Source: Nocardia anocheti (GTDB lineage Bacteria; Actinomycetota; Actinomycetes; Mycobacteriales; Mycobacteriaceae). From it: DNA of 64,000 nt. Positions 17,116-24,212 of this stretch are shown here, piece by piece. A program made the position numbers and the translations under genes. Each line of letters begins with the position of its first letter. Positions within the stretch are counted from its first letter, which is position 1. The DNA lies in contig NZ_JAQQFV010000007.1 in the NCBI RefSeq assembly GCF_029675105.1, positions 410,911 to 474,910 on the forward strand. Direction: 5' to 3'. The notes beneath the pieces are model-generated. The model was not told the DNA's origin. It saw nothing but the letters and a program-made list of their open reading frames with translations, and did no database searches.

Positions 17116-18166
17116 CATGTCGTATGCAGCCGTCCCGCTGCAATGGGTGGGGCCGCTGCGCATTACCGGCAACGTCGTCGACGACGCCGTGGAGGTCCCG
17201 CTGGCGACCTACGAGACGCCGCTGTGGCCCTCGGTCGGCCGTGGCGCCAAGATCTCCACGCTGGCCGAGCGGGGCATCGTGGCCACCCTGATCGACGAGC
17301 GGATGACCCGCTCGATCCTGCTCGAGGCCGACGACGCGCTCACCGCCTACACCACGGTGCAGCAGTTGCAGGCACGCTTGCCGGAGTTACAGGAGGTGGT
17401 CTCGGGCAGCAGCCGTTTCGCCCGGCTGATCGACCTGCACCACCAGATCGCGGGCAACCTGCTGTTCCTGCGCTTCGAGTTCACCACCGGCGACGCCTCG
17501 GGCCACAACATGGCGACCCTGGCCAGCGACCACCTGATGGACCACATCCTGTCCAGCTACCCGGGTGTGCGCTACGGCTCGATCTCGGGCAACTTCTGTA
17601 CCGACAAGAAGGCCACCGCCGTCAACGGCATCCTCGGGCGCGGCAAGAACGTGATCACCGAGCTGCTGATCCCGCGCGAGGTCGTCGAGCAGCGGCTGCA
17701 CACCACCGCGGGCAAGGTCGTCGAGCTCAATATCCGCAAGAACCTGATCGGCACCCTGCTGGCGGGCGGAATCCGTTCCGCCAACGCGCATTACGCCAAC
17801 ATGCTGCTGGCCTACTACCTGGCCACCGGCCAGGACGCGGCCAATATCGTCGAGGGGTCCCAGGGCATCACCCATGCCGAGGACCGCGACGGTGACCTGT
17901 ACTTCTCGTGCACCCTGCCCAACCTCATCGTCGGCACGGTCGGCAACGGCAAGCACGCCCCCTTCGTCGACGAGAACCTCGAGCGCCTCGGTTGCCGCGC
18001 CGATCGCGAGCCGGGGGCCAACGCCCGCAGGCTGGCGGTCATCGGCGCGGCGGCGGTGCTGTGCGGCGAGCTGTCGCTGATGGCGGCCCAGACCAATCGC
18101 GGCGAGCTGATGCGCGCCCACACCCAATTCGAGCGGTCCACCACGAGCAACGGAACTCCAGCATGA
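17108..18166 (+). CDS. hmgR: Hydroxymethylglutaryl-CoA reductase
   Basis: A 352-residue HMG-CoA reductase, the four-electron reduction of HMG-CoA to mevalonate. Visible motifs are YETPLWPSVGRGAK with the catalytic Glu region near residue 34, FEFTTGDASGHNMAT near 122, NFCTDKKATAVNGI with the catalytic Lys near 162 and DAANIVEGSQGITH with the catalytic Asp near 245. The DKK form and the length match the NADPH-dependent Streptomyces CL190 enzyme. No membrane anchor precedes the catalytic domain. ATG 17108 follows AAGGAG by 6 nt. It overlaps fni upstream by 8 nt and hmgS downstream by 4 nt. Confidence 0.96.
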   Translation: MNDMSYAAVPLQWVGPLRITGNVVDDAVEVPLATYETPLWPSVGRGAKISTLAERGIVATLIDERMTRSILLEADDALTAYTTVQQLQARLPELQEVVSGSSRFARLIDLHHQIAGNLLFLRFEFTTGDASGHNMATLASDHLMDHILSSYPGVRYGSISGNFCTDKKATAVNGILGRGKNVITELLIPREVVEQRLHTTAGKVVELNIRKNLIGTLLAGGIRSANAHYANMLLAYYLATGQDAANIVEGSQGITHAEDRDGDLYFSCTLPNLIVGTVGNGKHAPFVDENLERLGCRADREPGANARRLAVIGAAAVLCGELSLMAAQTNRGELMRAHTQFERSTTSNGTPA

Positions 18167-19335
18167 GCATTCAGCCGGTCGGCATCCACGACCTCTCCTT
18201 CGCCACCACCCACTACTACCTCGACCACGCCGTGCTCGCCGAGCGCCTCGGCGTGGACCGCGACAAGTTCTACCTCGGCATCGGCCAGGAGAAGATGAGC
18301 GTCGCCGCGGCCGACGAGGACATCGTCACCCTGGCCGCGGCCGCCGCCAAGCCGATCCTGGAGCGCCACGGCACCGAGGGCATCCGCACCGTGCTGCTGG
18401 CCACCGAGACCGGTGTCGACCAGTCCAAAGCCGCTGCCCTGTACCTGCATTCGCTGATCGGGCTGCCCAACACCGCCCGCGTGGTCGAGCTCAAGCAGGC
18501 CTGCTACGGCGGCACCGCGGGCATCGCGTTCGCCGCGGGCCTGATCGCCCGCGATCCGTCGCAGCGAGTGCTGGTGATCGCCGCCGACATCGCCAAGTAC
18601 GAGCTGGACACCCCCGGCGAGCCCACCCAGGGTGCCGCCGCGGTGGCCATGCTGATCAGCGCCGATCCCGCCCTCGTGACGCTGGATCCGCAGCAGGGTC
18701 TCTACAGCGCCGACATCATGGACTTCTGGCGCCCGAACTACCGCTCCGAGGCCATCGTCGACGGCAAGACCTCGGTCAACGCCTACCAGAAGGCCGCCCA
18801 GGAAGCCTGGACCGACTACCGCCGCCAGGGCGGTCGCGAGCTCACCGAGTTCGCCGCGTTCTGCTACCACCAGCCCTTCACCAAGATGGCCTACAAGGCG
18901 CACAAGCACCTGCTCGAGAGCCAGGGCTTCACCGCCGACGCCGCCGACATCGACGCGGCCATCAAGCTCACCACCCTCTACAACCGCACCGTCGGCAACA
19001 GCTACACCGCCTCGCTCTACCTGGGCCTGGCCGCGCTGCTCGACCACGCCGACGACCTGACCGGCAAGCCGCTGGCCTTCCTGAGCTACGGCTCGGGCGC
19101 GGTCGCCGAATTCTTCAGCGGCACGGTCGTTCCCGGCTACCGCGAGCACCTGCGCACCGCCGCCAACACCGAGGCCATCGACTCGCGCGAGTCGATCGGA
19201 TACGAGGACTACCGCGCGCTGCACGAGGCCGTGGCCCCCACCGACGGTTCCTACCACGCCACGCCTGCCCAGACCGCCCGCCCGTACCGGCTGGCCGCGA
19301 TCTCCGGGCACAAGCGCATCTACGAAGCCCGATGA
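18163..19335 (+). CDS. hmgS: Hydroxymethylglutaryl-CoA synthase
   Basis: A 390-residue thiolase-fold enzyme that condenses acetoacetyl-CoA with acetyl-CoA. The acetylated Cys is at residue 114 in ELKQACYGGTAG, and TETGVDQSKA near 81 carries the general-acid Glu. The FCYHQPFTKMAYKA block near 236 holds the catalytic His, and the C-terminal SYGSGAVAEFF is also conserved. No acetoacetyl-CoA synthase or thiolase gene is in the cluster, so acetoacetyl-CoA must come from elsewhere. It ends the mevalonate block; the first monooxygenase starts 8 nt downstream. Confidence 0.96.
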   Translation: MSIQPVGIHDLSFATTHYYLDHAVLAERLGVDRDKFYLGIGQEKMSVAAADEDIVTLAAAAAKPILERHGTEGIRTVLLATETGVDQSKAAALYLHSLIGLPNTARVVELKQACYGGTAGIAFAAGLIARDPSQRVLVIAADIAKYELDTPGEPTQGAAAVAMLISADPALVTLDPQQGLYSADIMDFWRPNYRSEAIVDGKTSVNAYQKAAQEAWTDYRRQGGRELTEFAAFCYHQPFTKMAYKAHKHLLESQGFTADAADIDAAIKLTTLYNRTVGNSYTASLYLGLAALLDHADDLTGKPLAFLSYGSGAVAEFFSGTVVPGYREHLRTAANTEAIDSRESIGYEDYRALHEAVAPTDGSYHATPAQTARPYRLAAISGHKRIYEAR

Positions 19336-19343
19336 GGTAATCC

Positions 19344-20849
19344 ATGAGCGAGAAAACAGCCCCGGCGGACGCCGTCGGGGCAGTTCGGCACACCCGGATA
19401 CTGATCGTCGGCAGCGGTCTGTCCGGTGTCGGCACCGCCATCCGGCTCACGCAGAAGGGCATCACCGACTTCGTGGTGCTCGAGCGCGGCGCCGATGTCG
19501 GCGGTACCTGGCGCGACAACACCTACCCGGGGGCGGGCTGCGATGTGCCCTCGCACCTGTACTCGTATTCCTTCGCGCTGAACCCGCACTGGTCGCGGTC
19601 GTTCTCCCCGCAGGCCGAGATCCACGAGTACATCCGCTCGGTCGCCGACCGCTACGGCGTGCGCGACAAGCACGTGTTCGACTGCGAGATGACCGACGCC
19701 CGCTGGAACGACGAGGGGGGTCACTGGGAGGTCAGCACCACCCGGGGCGCCTACACCGCCGACATCGTGGTCTCGGCCGCGGGCGTGCTCTGCGAGCCGA
19801 ATCTGCCCGACATCAAGGGCATCTCGGAGTTCGAAGGCGAGATCTTCCACTCCGCGCGCTGGAACCACGACTCGACGCTGACCGGCAAGCGGGTCGCGGT
19901 GATCGGCACCGGGTCGTCCTCGGTGCAGATCGTGCCCTCGATCGCCCCCGAGGTCGCCCACCTCGACGTCTACCAGCGCACCGCCACCTGGGTGCTGCCG
20001 CACGCCACCCGGCCCTATCTCGCCGCCGAACGCTGGGCGTTCCGGCACGTGCCGGGCCTGCAGCGGCTGCTGCGCGGGATGATCTACGCCAACCGGGAAC
20101 TGTTCGTGCTGTTCCAGGCCAAGTATCCGAAGGCGGCGGTGCTGCTCGAGATCGTGGCCAGGGTGAAGATGTTCCTCGAGGTCCGCGATCGGGACCTGCG
20201 GCGCAAGGTGACCCCGAAGCACCGACTCGGCTGCAAGCGCATGCTGGTGTCGAACAAGTACCTGCCCGCGCTGGGGCGCGACAATGTCGAGCTCGTCACC
20301 GACGGCATCGCCGAGGTGCGCGCGCACTCGATCGTCACCGAGGACGGCACCGAGCGCGAGGTCGACGCCATCGTGCTGGCCACCGGCTTCCAGGTCACCG
20401 ATTCGCCCACCTACAACCTCTACACCGGCCGTGACGGGCGCACCCTGTCGGAAGTGGCCGACGCCGAGGGCTACCAGACCTACAAGGGCACCACGGTCAC
20501 CAACTTCCCGAATCTGTTCCTCATGCTCGGCGCCAACTCCGGGCTCAACTACACCTCGCTGATCTACATCATCGAATCCCAGATCGCCTACCTGCTCGAC
20601 GCGGTGGAGACGATGCGGGCGCGCGAGCTGCGCTCGGTGGAGGTCCGCAAGGACGTGCAGGCCGCCTACAACCGCGAACTCGACACCAAGATGGCCCGCA
20701 GCGTATGGGTCTCGGGCGGGTGCGACAGCTGGTTTCTCGACTCGCGCGGCCAGAACGCCACGCTGTGGCCGGATTTCAGCTTCCGATACCGGCGACTGCT
20801 GCGGAGCTTCGACGTGGACGCCTACGAGACCACCGCGAGGACGCGATGA
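19344..20849 (+). CDS. Baeyer-Villiger-type flavin monooxygenase (first of tandem pair)
   Basis: A 501-residue FAD- and NADPH-dependent class B monooxygenase. The FAD-binding Rossmann motif GSGLSG is near residue 23, and VGGTWRDNTYPGAGCDVPSH near 52 is typical. The Baeyer-Villiger fingerprint F-x-G-x3-H-x3-W is present as FEGEIFHSARW near 164. The NADPH Rossmann site GTGSSS is near 190 and the late ATGF near 347. Such enzymes insert oxygen next to a ketone or oxidise heteroatoms. Placement in the terpenoid operon suggests a late oxidative step on the terpene skeleton (inference). It ends with an ATGA overlap into a second, closely related copy. Confidence 0.88.
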   Translation: MSEKTAPADAVGAVRHTRILIVGSGLSGVGTAIRLTQKGITDFVVLERGADVGGTWRDNTYPGAGCDVPSHLYSYSFALNPHWSRSFSPQAEIHEYIRSVADRYGVRDKHVFDCEMTDARWNDEGGHWEVSTTRGAYTADIVVSAAGVLCEPNLPDIKGISEFEGEIFHSARWNHDSTLTGKRVAVIGTGSSSVQIVPSIAPEVAHLDVYQRTATWVLPHATRPYLAAERWAFRHVPGLQRLLRGMIYANRELFVLFQAKYPKAAVLLEIVARVKMFLEVRDRDLRRKVTPKHRLGCKRMLVSNKYLPALGRDNVELVTDGIAEVRAHSIVTEDGTEREVDAIVLATGFQVTDSPTYNLYTGRDGRTLSEVADAEGYQTYKGTTVTNFPNLFLMLGANSGLNYTSLIYIIESQIAYLLDAVETMRARELRSVEVRKDVQAAYNRELDTKMARSVWVSGGCDSWFLDSRGQNATLWPDFSFRYRRLLRSFDVDAYETTARTR

Positions 20850-22321
20850 CCGACACGACCAAGCGGCACTACCGGGTCGCCATCATGGGGGCGGGCTTCG
20901 CGGGTCTGGGTCTGGCGATCCAGTTGCAGCGGCAGGGCCACACCGATTTCGTCGTCGCCGAGCGCGGCGAGGAGATCGGTGGCACCTGGCGCGACAACAC
21001 CTATCCCGGCGCGGGCTGCGACGTGCCTTCGCAGCTGTACTCCTATTCCTTCGCGCTCAACCCGGACTGGACCCGCTCGTTCTCCAACCAGCCCGAGATC
21101 CACCGGTACATGTGTGAGGTCGCCGACCGCTTCGGCGTGCGCGACCGGATCATGCTCGGCTGCGCGGTGACCAGCGCCCGCTGGAACGAGCAGACCGCCC
21201 GCTGGGACGTCACCACCACCCAGGGAGAGTTCACCGCCGACTTCGCCGTCTCGGCGGCGGGTCCGCTGAGCTCACCCAAACTGCCGGACATCAAGGGCAT
21301 CAACGAGTTCCAGGGCGCGATCTTCCACTCCGCGGCCTGGGACCACGAGGCCGAGCTGGCGGGCAAGCGGGTCGCGGTGATCGGCACCGGCGCCTCGGCC
21401 ATCCAGATCGTCCCGGCCATCGCCGCCGAGGTCGGCACGCTCGATGTCTACCAGCGGTCGGCGCCGTGGGTGCTGCCCCGGGTCGGGCACCGCTACACCG
21501 CGCTGGAACGCTTCGCCTACCGCCGGATTCCCGGCGCGCAGCGCGCGGTGCGCACGGCCATCTACTGGCTGCGCGAGTCGTTCGTGCTGTGGCAGGCGAA
21601 GTTCGCCTGGGCGGCGGCGATCGTGCAGCTGGCGGCCAGGGCCAAGATCCGGTGGGAGATCAGCGATCCCGTGCTGCGCGGCAAGGTCACCCCGGGATAC
21701 CGGCTCGGCTGCAAGCGCATGCTGATCTCCAACGACTACTATCCGGCGCTCGCCCGCGACAATGTCGACGTGATCACCGACGGAATCGCCGAGATCCGTG
21801 CGCATTCCATCGTCACCGCCGACGGCACCGAACGCGAGGTCGACGCCATCGTGCTGGCCACCGGATTCCGGATCACCGATTCGCCGACCTACGACATGAT
21901 CACCGGTCGCGACGGGCGCACATTGTCGGAAACCTTCGACGCCGAACCCATTACCGCGTACAAAGGTTCGGCGGTGGCGAATTTCCCGAATGTATTCGTC
22001 ATGATGGGTCCGAATTCCGCATTGAGTTACACGTCAGCGATTTTCACCATCGAATCGCAGATCAACTACATCGTGGACGCGCTGACGACCATCGAGCGGC
22101 GGGGACTGCGCACGGTGGAGGTCCGCGCCGACGCCCAGGCGGCCTACAACCGCGACCTGCAGGCCAAGTTCGACGGCACGGTCTGGAAGGAGGGTGGCTG
22201 CACCAGCTGGTTCGTCGACGAGAACGGGCACAACGCCACCCTGTGGCCGGACTTCAGCTTCCGGTTCCACCGGATGCTGCGCCGCTTCGACATCGACGCC
22301 TACGACACCACCACTCGCTGA
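20846..22321 (+). CDS. Baeyer-Villiger-type flavin monooxygenase (second of tandem pair)
   Basis: A 491-residue class B flavoprotein monooxygenase aligned without large gaps to the gene before it (by eye over half the residues identical). It has GAGFAG for FAD, FQGAIFHSAAW as the Baeyer-Villiger fingerprint, GTGASA for NADPH and the same EREVDAIVLATGF block. It looks like an in-place duplication that diverged to act on a second position or a later intermediate. ATG 20846 overlaps the previous stop. The stretch from about 21930 to 22080 uses AT-richer codons (ATT, GTA, TTG, TCA) than the rest of the gene. A gap of 230 bp follows. Confidence 0.87.
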   Translation: MTDTTKRHYRVAIMGAGFAGLGLAIQLQRQGHTDFVVAERGEEIGGTWRDNTYPGAGCDVPSQLYSYSFALNPDWTRSFSNQPEIHRYMCEVADRFGVRDRIMLGCAVTSARWNEQTARWDVTTTQGEFTADFAVSAAGPLSSPKLPDIKGINEFQGAIFHSAAWDHEAELAGKRVAVIGTGASAIQIVPAIAAEVGTLDVYQRSAPWVLPRVGHRYTALERFAYRRIPGAQRAVRTAIYWLRESFVLWQAKFAWAAAIVQLAARAKIRWEISDPVLRGKVTPGYRLGCKRMLISNDYYPALARDNVDVITDGIAEIRAHSIVTADGTEREVDAIVLATGFRITDSPTYDMITGRDGRTLSETFDAEPITAYKGSAVANFPNVFVMMGPNSALSYTSAIFTIESQINYIVDALTTIERRGLRTVEVRADAQAAYNRDLQAKFDGTVWKEGGCTSWFVDENGHNATLWPDFSFRFHRMLRRFDIDAYDTTTR

Positions 22322-22551
22322 GGAAACAACCCGCCGGACATCGTTATCAGATCTGAACTCTTTTCGGATCCGGCAAATGTTTCGCAAAGGGGAAATGCCG
22401 CCCGGACCGGCGGGCCTGCGGAGTGTTACGCAGAACCGCCGTTCCGGGTTATCACTGTTTCGTGACGAACTCCGCTGGCCCCCCGATTCGGGATGTACGT
22501 TTAGTCCCCATAAGTTCGCTGGATCCCATTCGGGTAACGGAGAGGGCGGAA

Positions 22552-22836
22552 ATGGCTACAGTGACTCGGCAGTACTCCGCGGCGAAATCTTCGATGACGC
22601 CCTCGACTCTGGTGACGCTCGGCTTGATCCTGCTCATTCCGGTCCTGGCCACCGCCGGGCCGATCGCGGCCTCCGCGCTCATCGCGCGCTACGCGGGCCT
22701 CGGCTGGTCGGGGTGGTCGGTGTACGCCGTGATCGCCCTGGTGGTCTGCGGGTCGATCGCCGCGTCGATGTGGGCCTTCCGGCTGGCCTGGCGCCGTGCC
22801 ACCGACCTCGAGTCCGTCGATTCCTCCCCGCGCTAG
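22552..22836 (+). CDS. Small membrane protein, function unknown
   Basis: A 94-residue protein not recognised. It has two hydrophobic helices (about residues 19-47 and 58-79) separated by a short GLGWSGWS loop, a basic stretch after the second helix (RLAWRRA), and an acidic tail. ATG 22552 is supported by a purine-rich GAGGGCGGA just upstream; longer upstream frames lack such a site. It stops 9 bp before the next gene, so the two are probably co-transcribed. The 230-bp gap before it may carry its own promoter. Its location at the end of the terpenoid operon suggests a membrane-anchoring or transport accessory role, which is a guess. Confidence 0.65.
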   Translation: MATVTRQYSAAKSSMTPSTLVTLGLILLIPVLATAGPIAASALIARYAGLGWSGWSVYAVIALVVCGSIAASMWAFRLAWRRATDLESVDSSPR

Positions 22837-22845
22837 GAGCTCCGC

Positions 22846-23448
22846 ATGCAAACACATCGTCACGCGGCGCTGCCCGCCGCACCACTGATCGACCCGGTGG
22901 CTCCCGACGGCGCACGGTGCCGTCGCCTGCGTATCGTCGCGCGGATCGATGACACCCCGCGCTGGGAGACCACCGCCGCCCGCCTGCTCGGAAGCGGACT
23001 GCGCCGCTGGCGCGACCGGCCCGACATCGCCGACCATCCGGCGCTGTGCCGCTGGTCGCGCATCCAGGACACCCAGCAGATGCTCGAACCGCCCTGCCTG
23101 CGTACGGTTTTCACGGCGCTGGCGATCGGGGAGGAGCTGGCCTCCGGTGACGCCTGCGCCGACTTCGCCACCGCGATCATGCTGCTGTCGAGCTGCCCGG
23201 CCGAGGCGATCGTGCAGGCCGACCCGCTCGGCGCCGCGCGCACCCTGCGCTTCTCGGTCTACGCCTTCCGCGAGGACGACCTGCCGCTGGCCGAGGATCT
23301 GATCACCACCACCGTGGCCGCCTGCGGCACCGTCCTGGCCCGCCGCTGCGCGGTGCTGGCGCCCGCCGCGACACCCCGCCCCGCGCCGGTCTCGGCTCCG
23401 GCAGTGCCGGAACCCCTGGTCATCGGGACCGGGACCGCCGCCCGCTGA
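22846..23448 (+). CDS. Hypothetical protein at the end of the terpenoid cluster
   Basis: A 200-residue soluble protein I do not recognise. It shows a conserved-looking core with WETTAARLLGSGLRRWRD (about residues 44-61), CRWSRIQDTQQMLEPPCL near 66 and a C-terminal Ala/Pro-rich tail after residue 165. No cofactor motif, signal or membrane helix is apparent. It follows the small membrane protein by 9 bp and converges with a TetR gene, 4 bp separating the two stop codons. It could be a cluster-specific enzyme or accessory factor. Confidence 0.65.
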   Translation: MQTHRHAALPAAPLIDPVAPDGARCRRLRIVARIDDTPRWETTAARLLGSGLRRWRDRPDIADHPALCRWSRIQDTQQMLEPPCLRTVFTALAIGEELASGDACADFATAIMLLSSCPAEAIVQADPLGAARTLRFSVYAFREDDLPLAEDLITTTVAACGTVLARRCAVLAPAATPRPAPVSAPAVPEPLVIGTGTAAR

Positions 23449-23452
23449 CGGG

Positions 23453-24079
23453 TCAGGCGTCGCGCAGGGCGCGGTAGACCGCCGCGCCGACGAACGCGCC
23501 GAGCGTCTCGGGAGTCCAGCTGCTCTCGTCGGCGAGCAGGCTGCGCACCGCGCTCTCGCCCGCGGAGATCCAGAGTTCCACCAGCACCGGCAGTTTGGTG
23601 TCGGCCTCGGTCGTGCCCCAGGCGTGCAGGGTGGGTCGCAGCAGCTCGGTGCAGCGGGCGAGCACCAGGTCGCGGCCGTGGCCGAAGGAGGTGGCGACAT
23701 CGGGATCGGGATTGCCGTAGGCCAGCCGCCAGGAGTCGGGATTGGCGGCGACCACGCGCAGCAGCGCCTGGAAACCGTCGACGAACACCCCTTCGCCCGC
23801 GTCCACCGCGCGGCGTGGCGTGGCTTCCAGGACCCCGTCGATGATCCGGCGTTCCTCGCGGGCGATGAGCTCGTGCAGCAGTTCCACGCGATCGGCGAAG
23901 CAGGAGTAGACGACCGGGCGGGTGACCTTCATCCGATCCGCCACCGCGGCCATGGTCACCGCGCCGATGCCCTGTTCGACGGCGATGGCGAGGGCGGCGT
24001 CGAGCACCTGGGGCCGTCGGCGTTCCGGCCCGAGATGGGCGGCGCGGCGGCGCGGCTGCACGGTCGGGTCGGTGGTCAT
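23453..24079 (-). CDS. TetR-family transcriptional regulator
   Basis: A 208-residue repressor-type protein. The N-terminal helix-turn-helix is clear: RRPQVLDAALAIAVEQGIGAVTMAAVADRMKVTRPVVYSCF (residues about 20-60), and the C-terminal all-helical ligand-binding half follows. ATG 24079 has no good Shine-Dalgarno sequence, but TAGAGT (24093-24088) ends 8 nt upstream, so the mRNA may be leaderless or nearly so. It is divergent from an acyl-CoA dehydrogenase gene, and a palindrome sits between them. It probably represses that gene, itself, or both in response to an acyl-CoA or a similar hydrophobic ligand. Confidence 0.88.
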   Translation of the reverse strand: MTTDPTVQPRRRAAHLGPERRRPQVLDAALAIAVEQGIGAVTMAAVADRMKVTRPVVYSCFADRVELLHELIAREERRIIDGVLEATPRRAVDAGEGVFVDGFQALLRVVAANPDSWRLAYGNPDPDVATSFGHGRDLVLARCTELLRPTLHAWGTTEADTKLPVLVELWISAGESAVRSLLADESSWTPETLGAFVGAAVYRALRDA

Positions 24080-24124
24080 CGGGTCCAACTCTAGCAAGTG
24101 CCCGGCGCCGTCACCGGAACGGTT

Positions 24125-24140
24125 CCTACACAACTGTAGG
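24125..24140. promoter_or_regulatory. Palindromic TetR operator candidate
   Basis: CCTACA, 4 bp, TGTAGG: perfect 6-bp arms in the 133-bp divergent space between tetR and the acyl-CoA dehydrogenase gene. The last base of the palindrome is also the first base of a possible -10 for the plus-strand gene (GATAAT, 24140-24145). A bound repressor would therefore block polymerase. Confidence 0.55.
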
Positions 24141-24212
24141 ATAATGATACGGTGACGTAGGAATTGCTCCGGTGGCCGCGCGGCCCCGGAATCCCGCGAT
24201 CAGGAGTCACCG

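Noticed and set aside
22330..22410. Terminator formed by CCCGCCGG and CCGGCGGG after the second monooxygenase
   Set aside because: The arms are tens of bases apart with no T-run; such pairs are frequent by chance in this GC-rich DNA.
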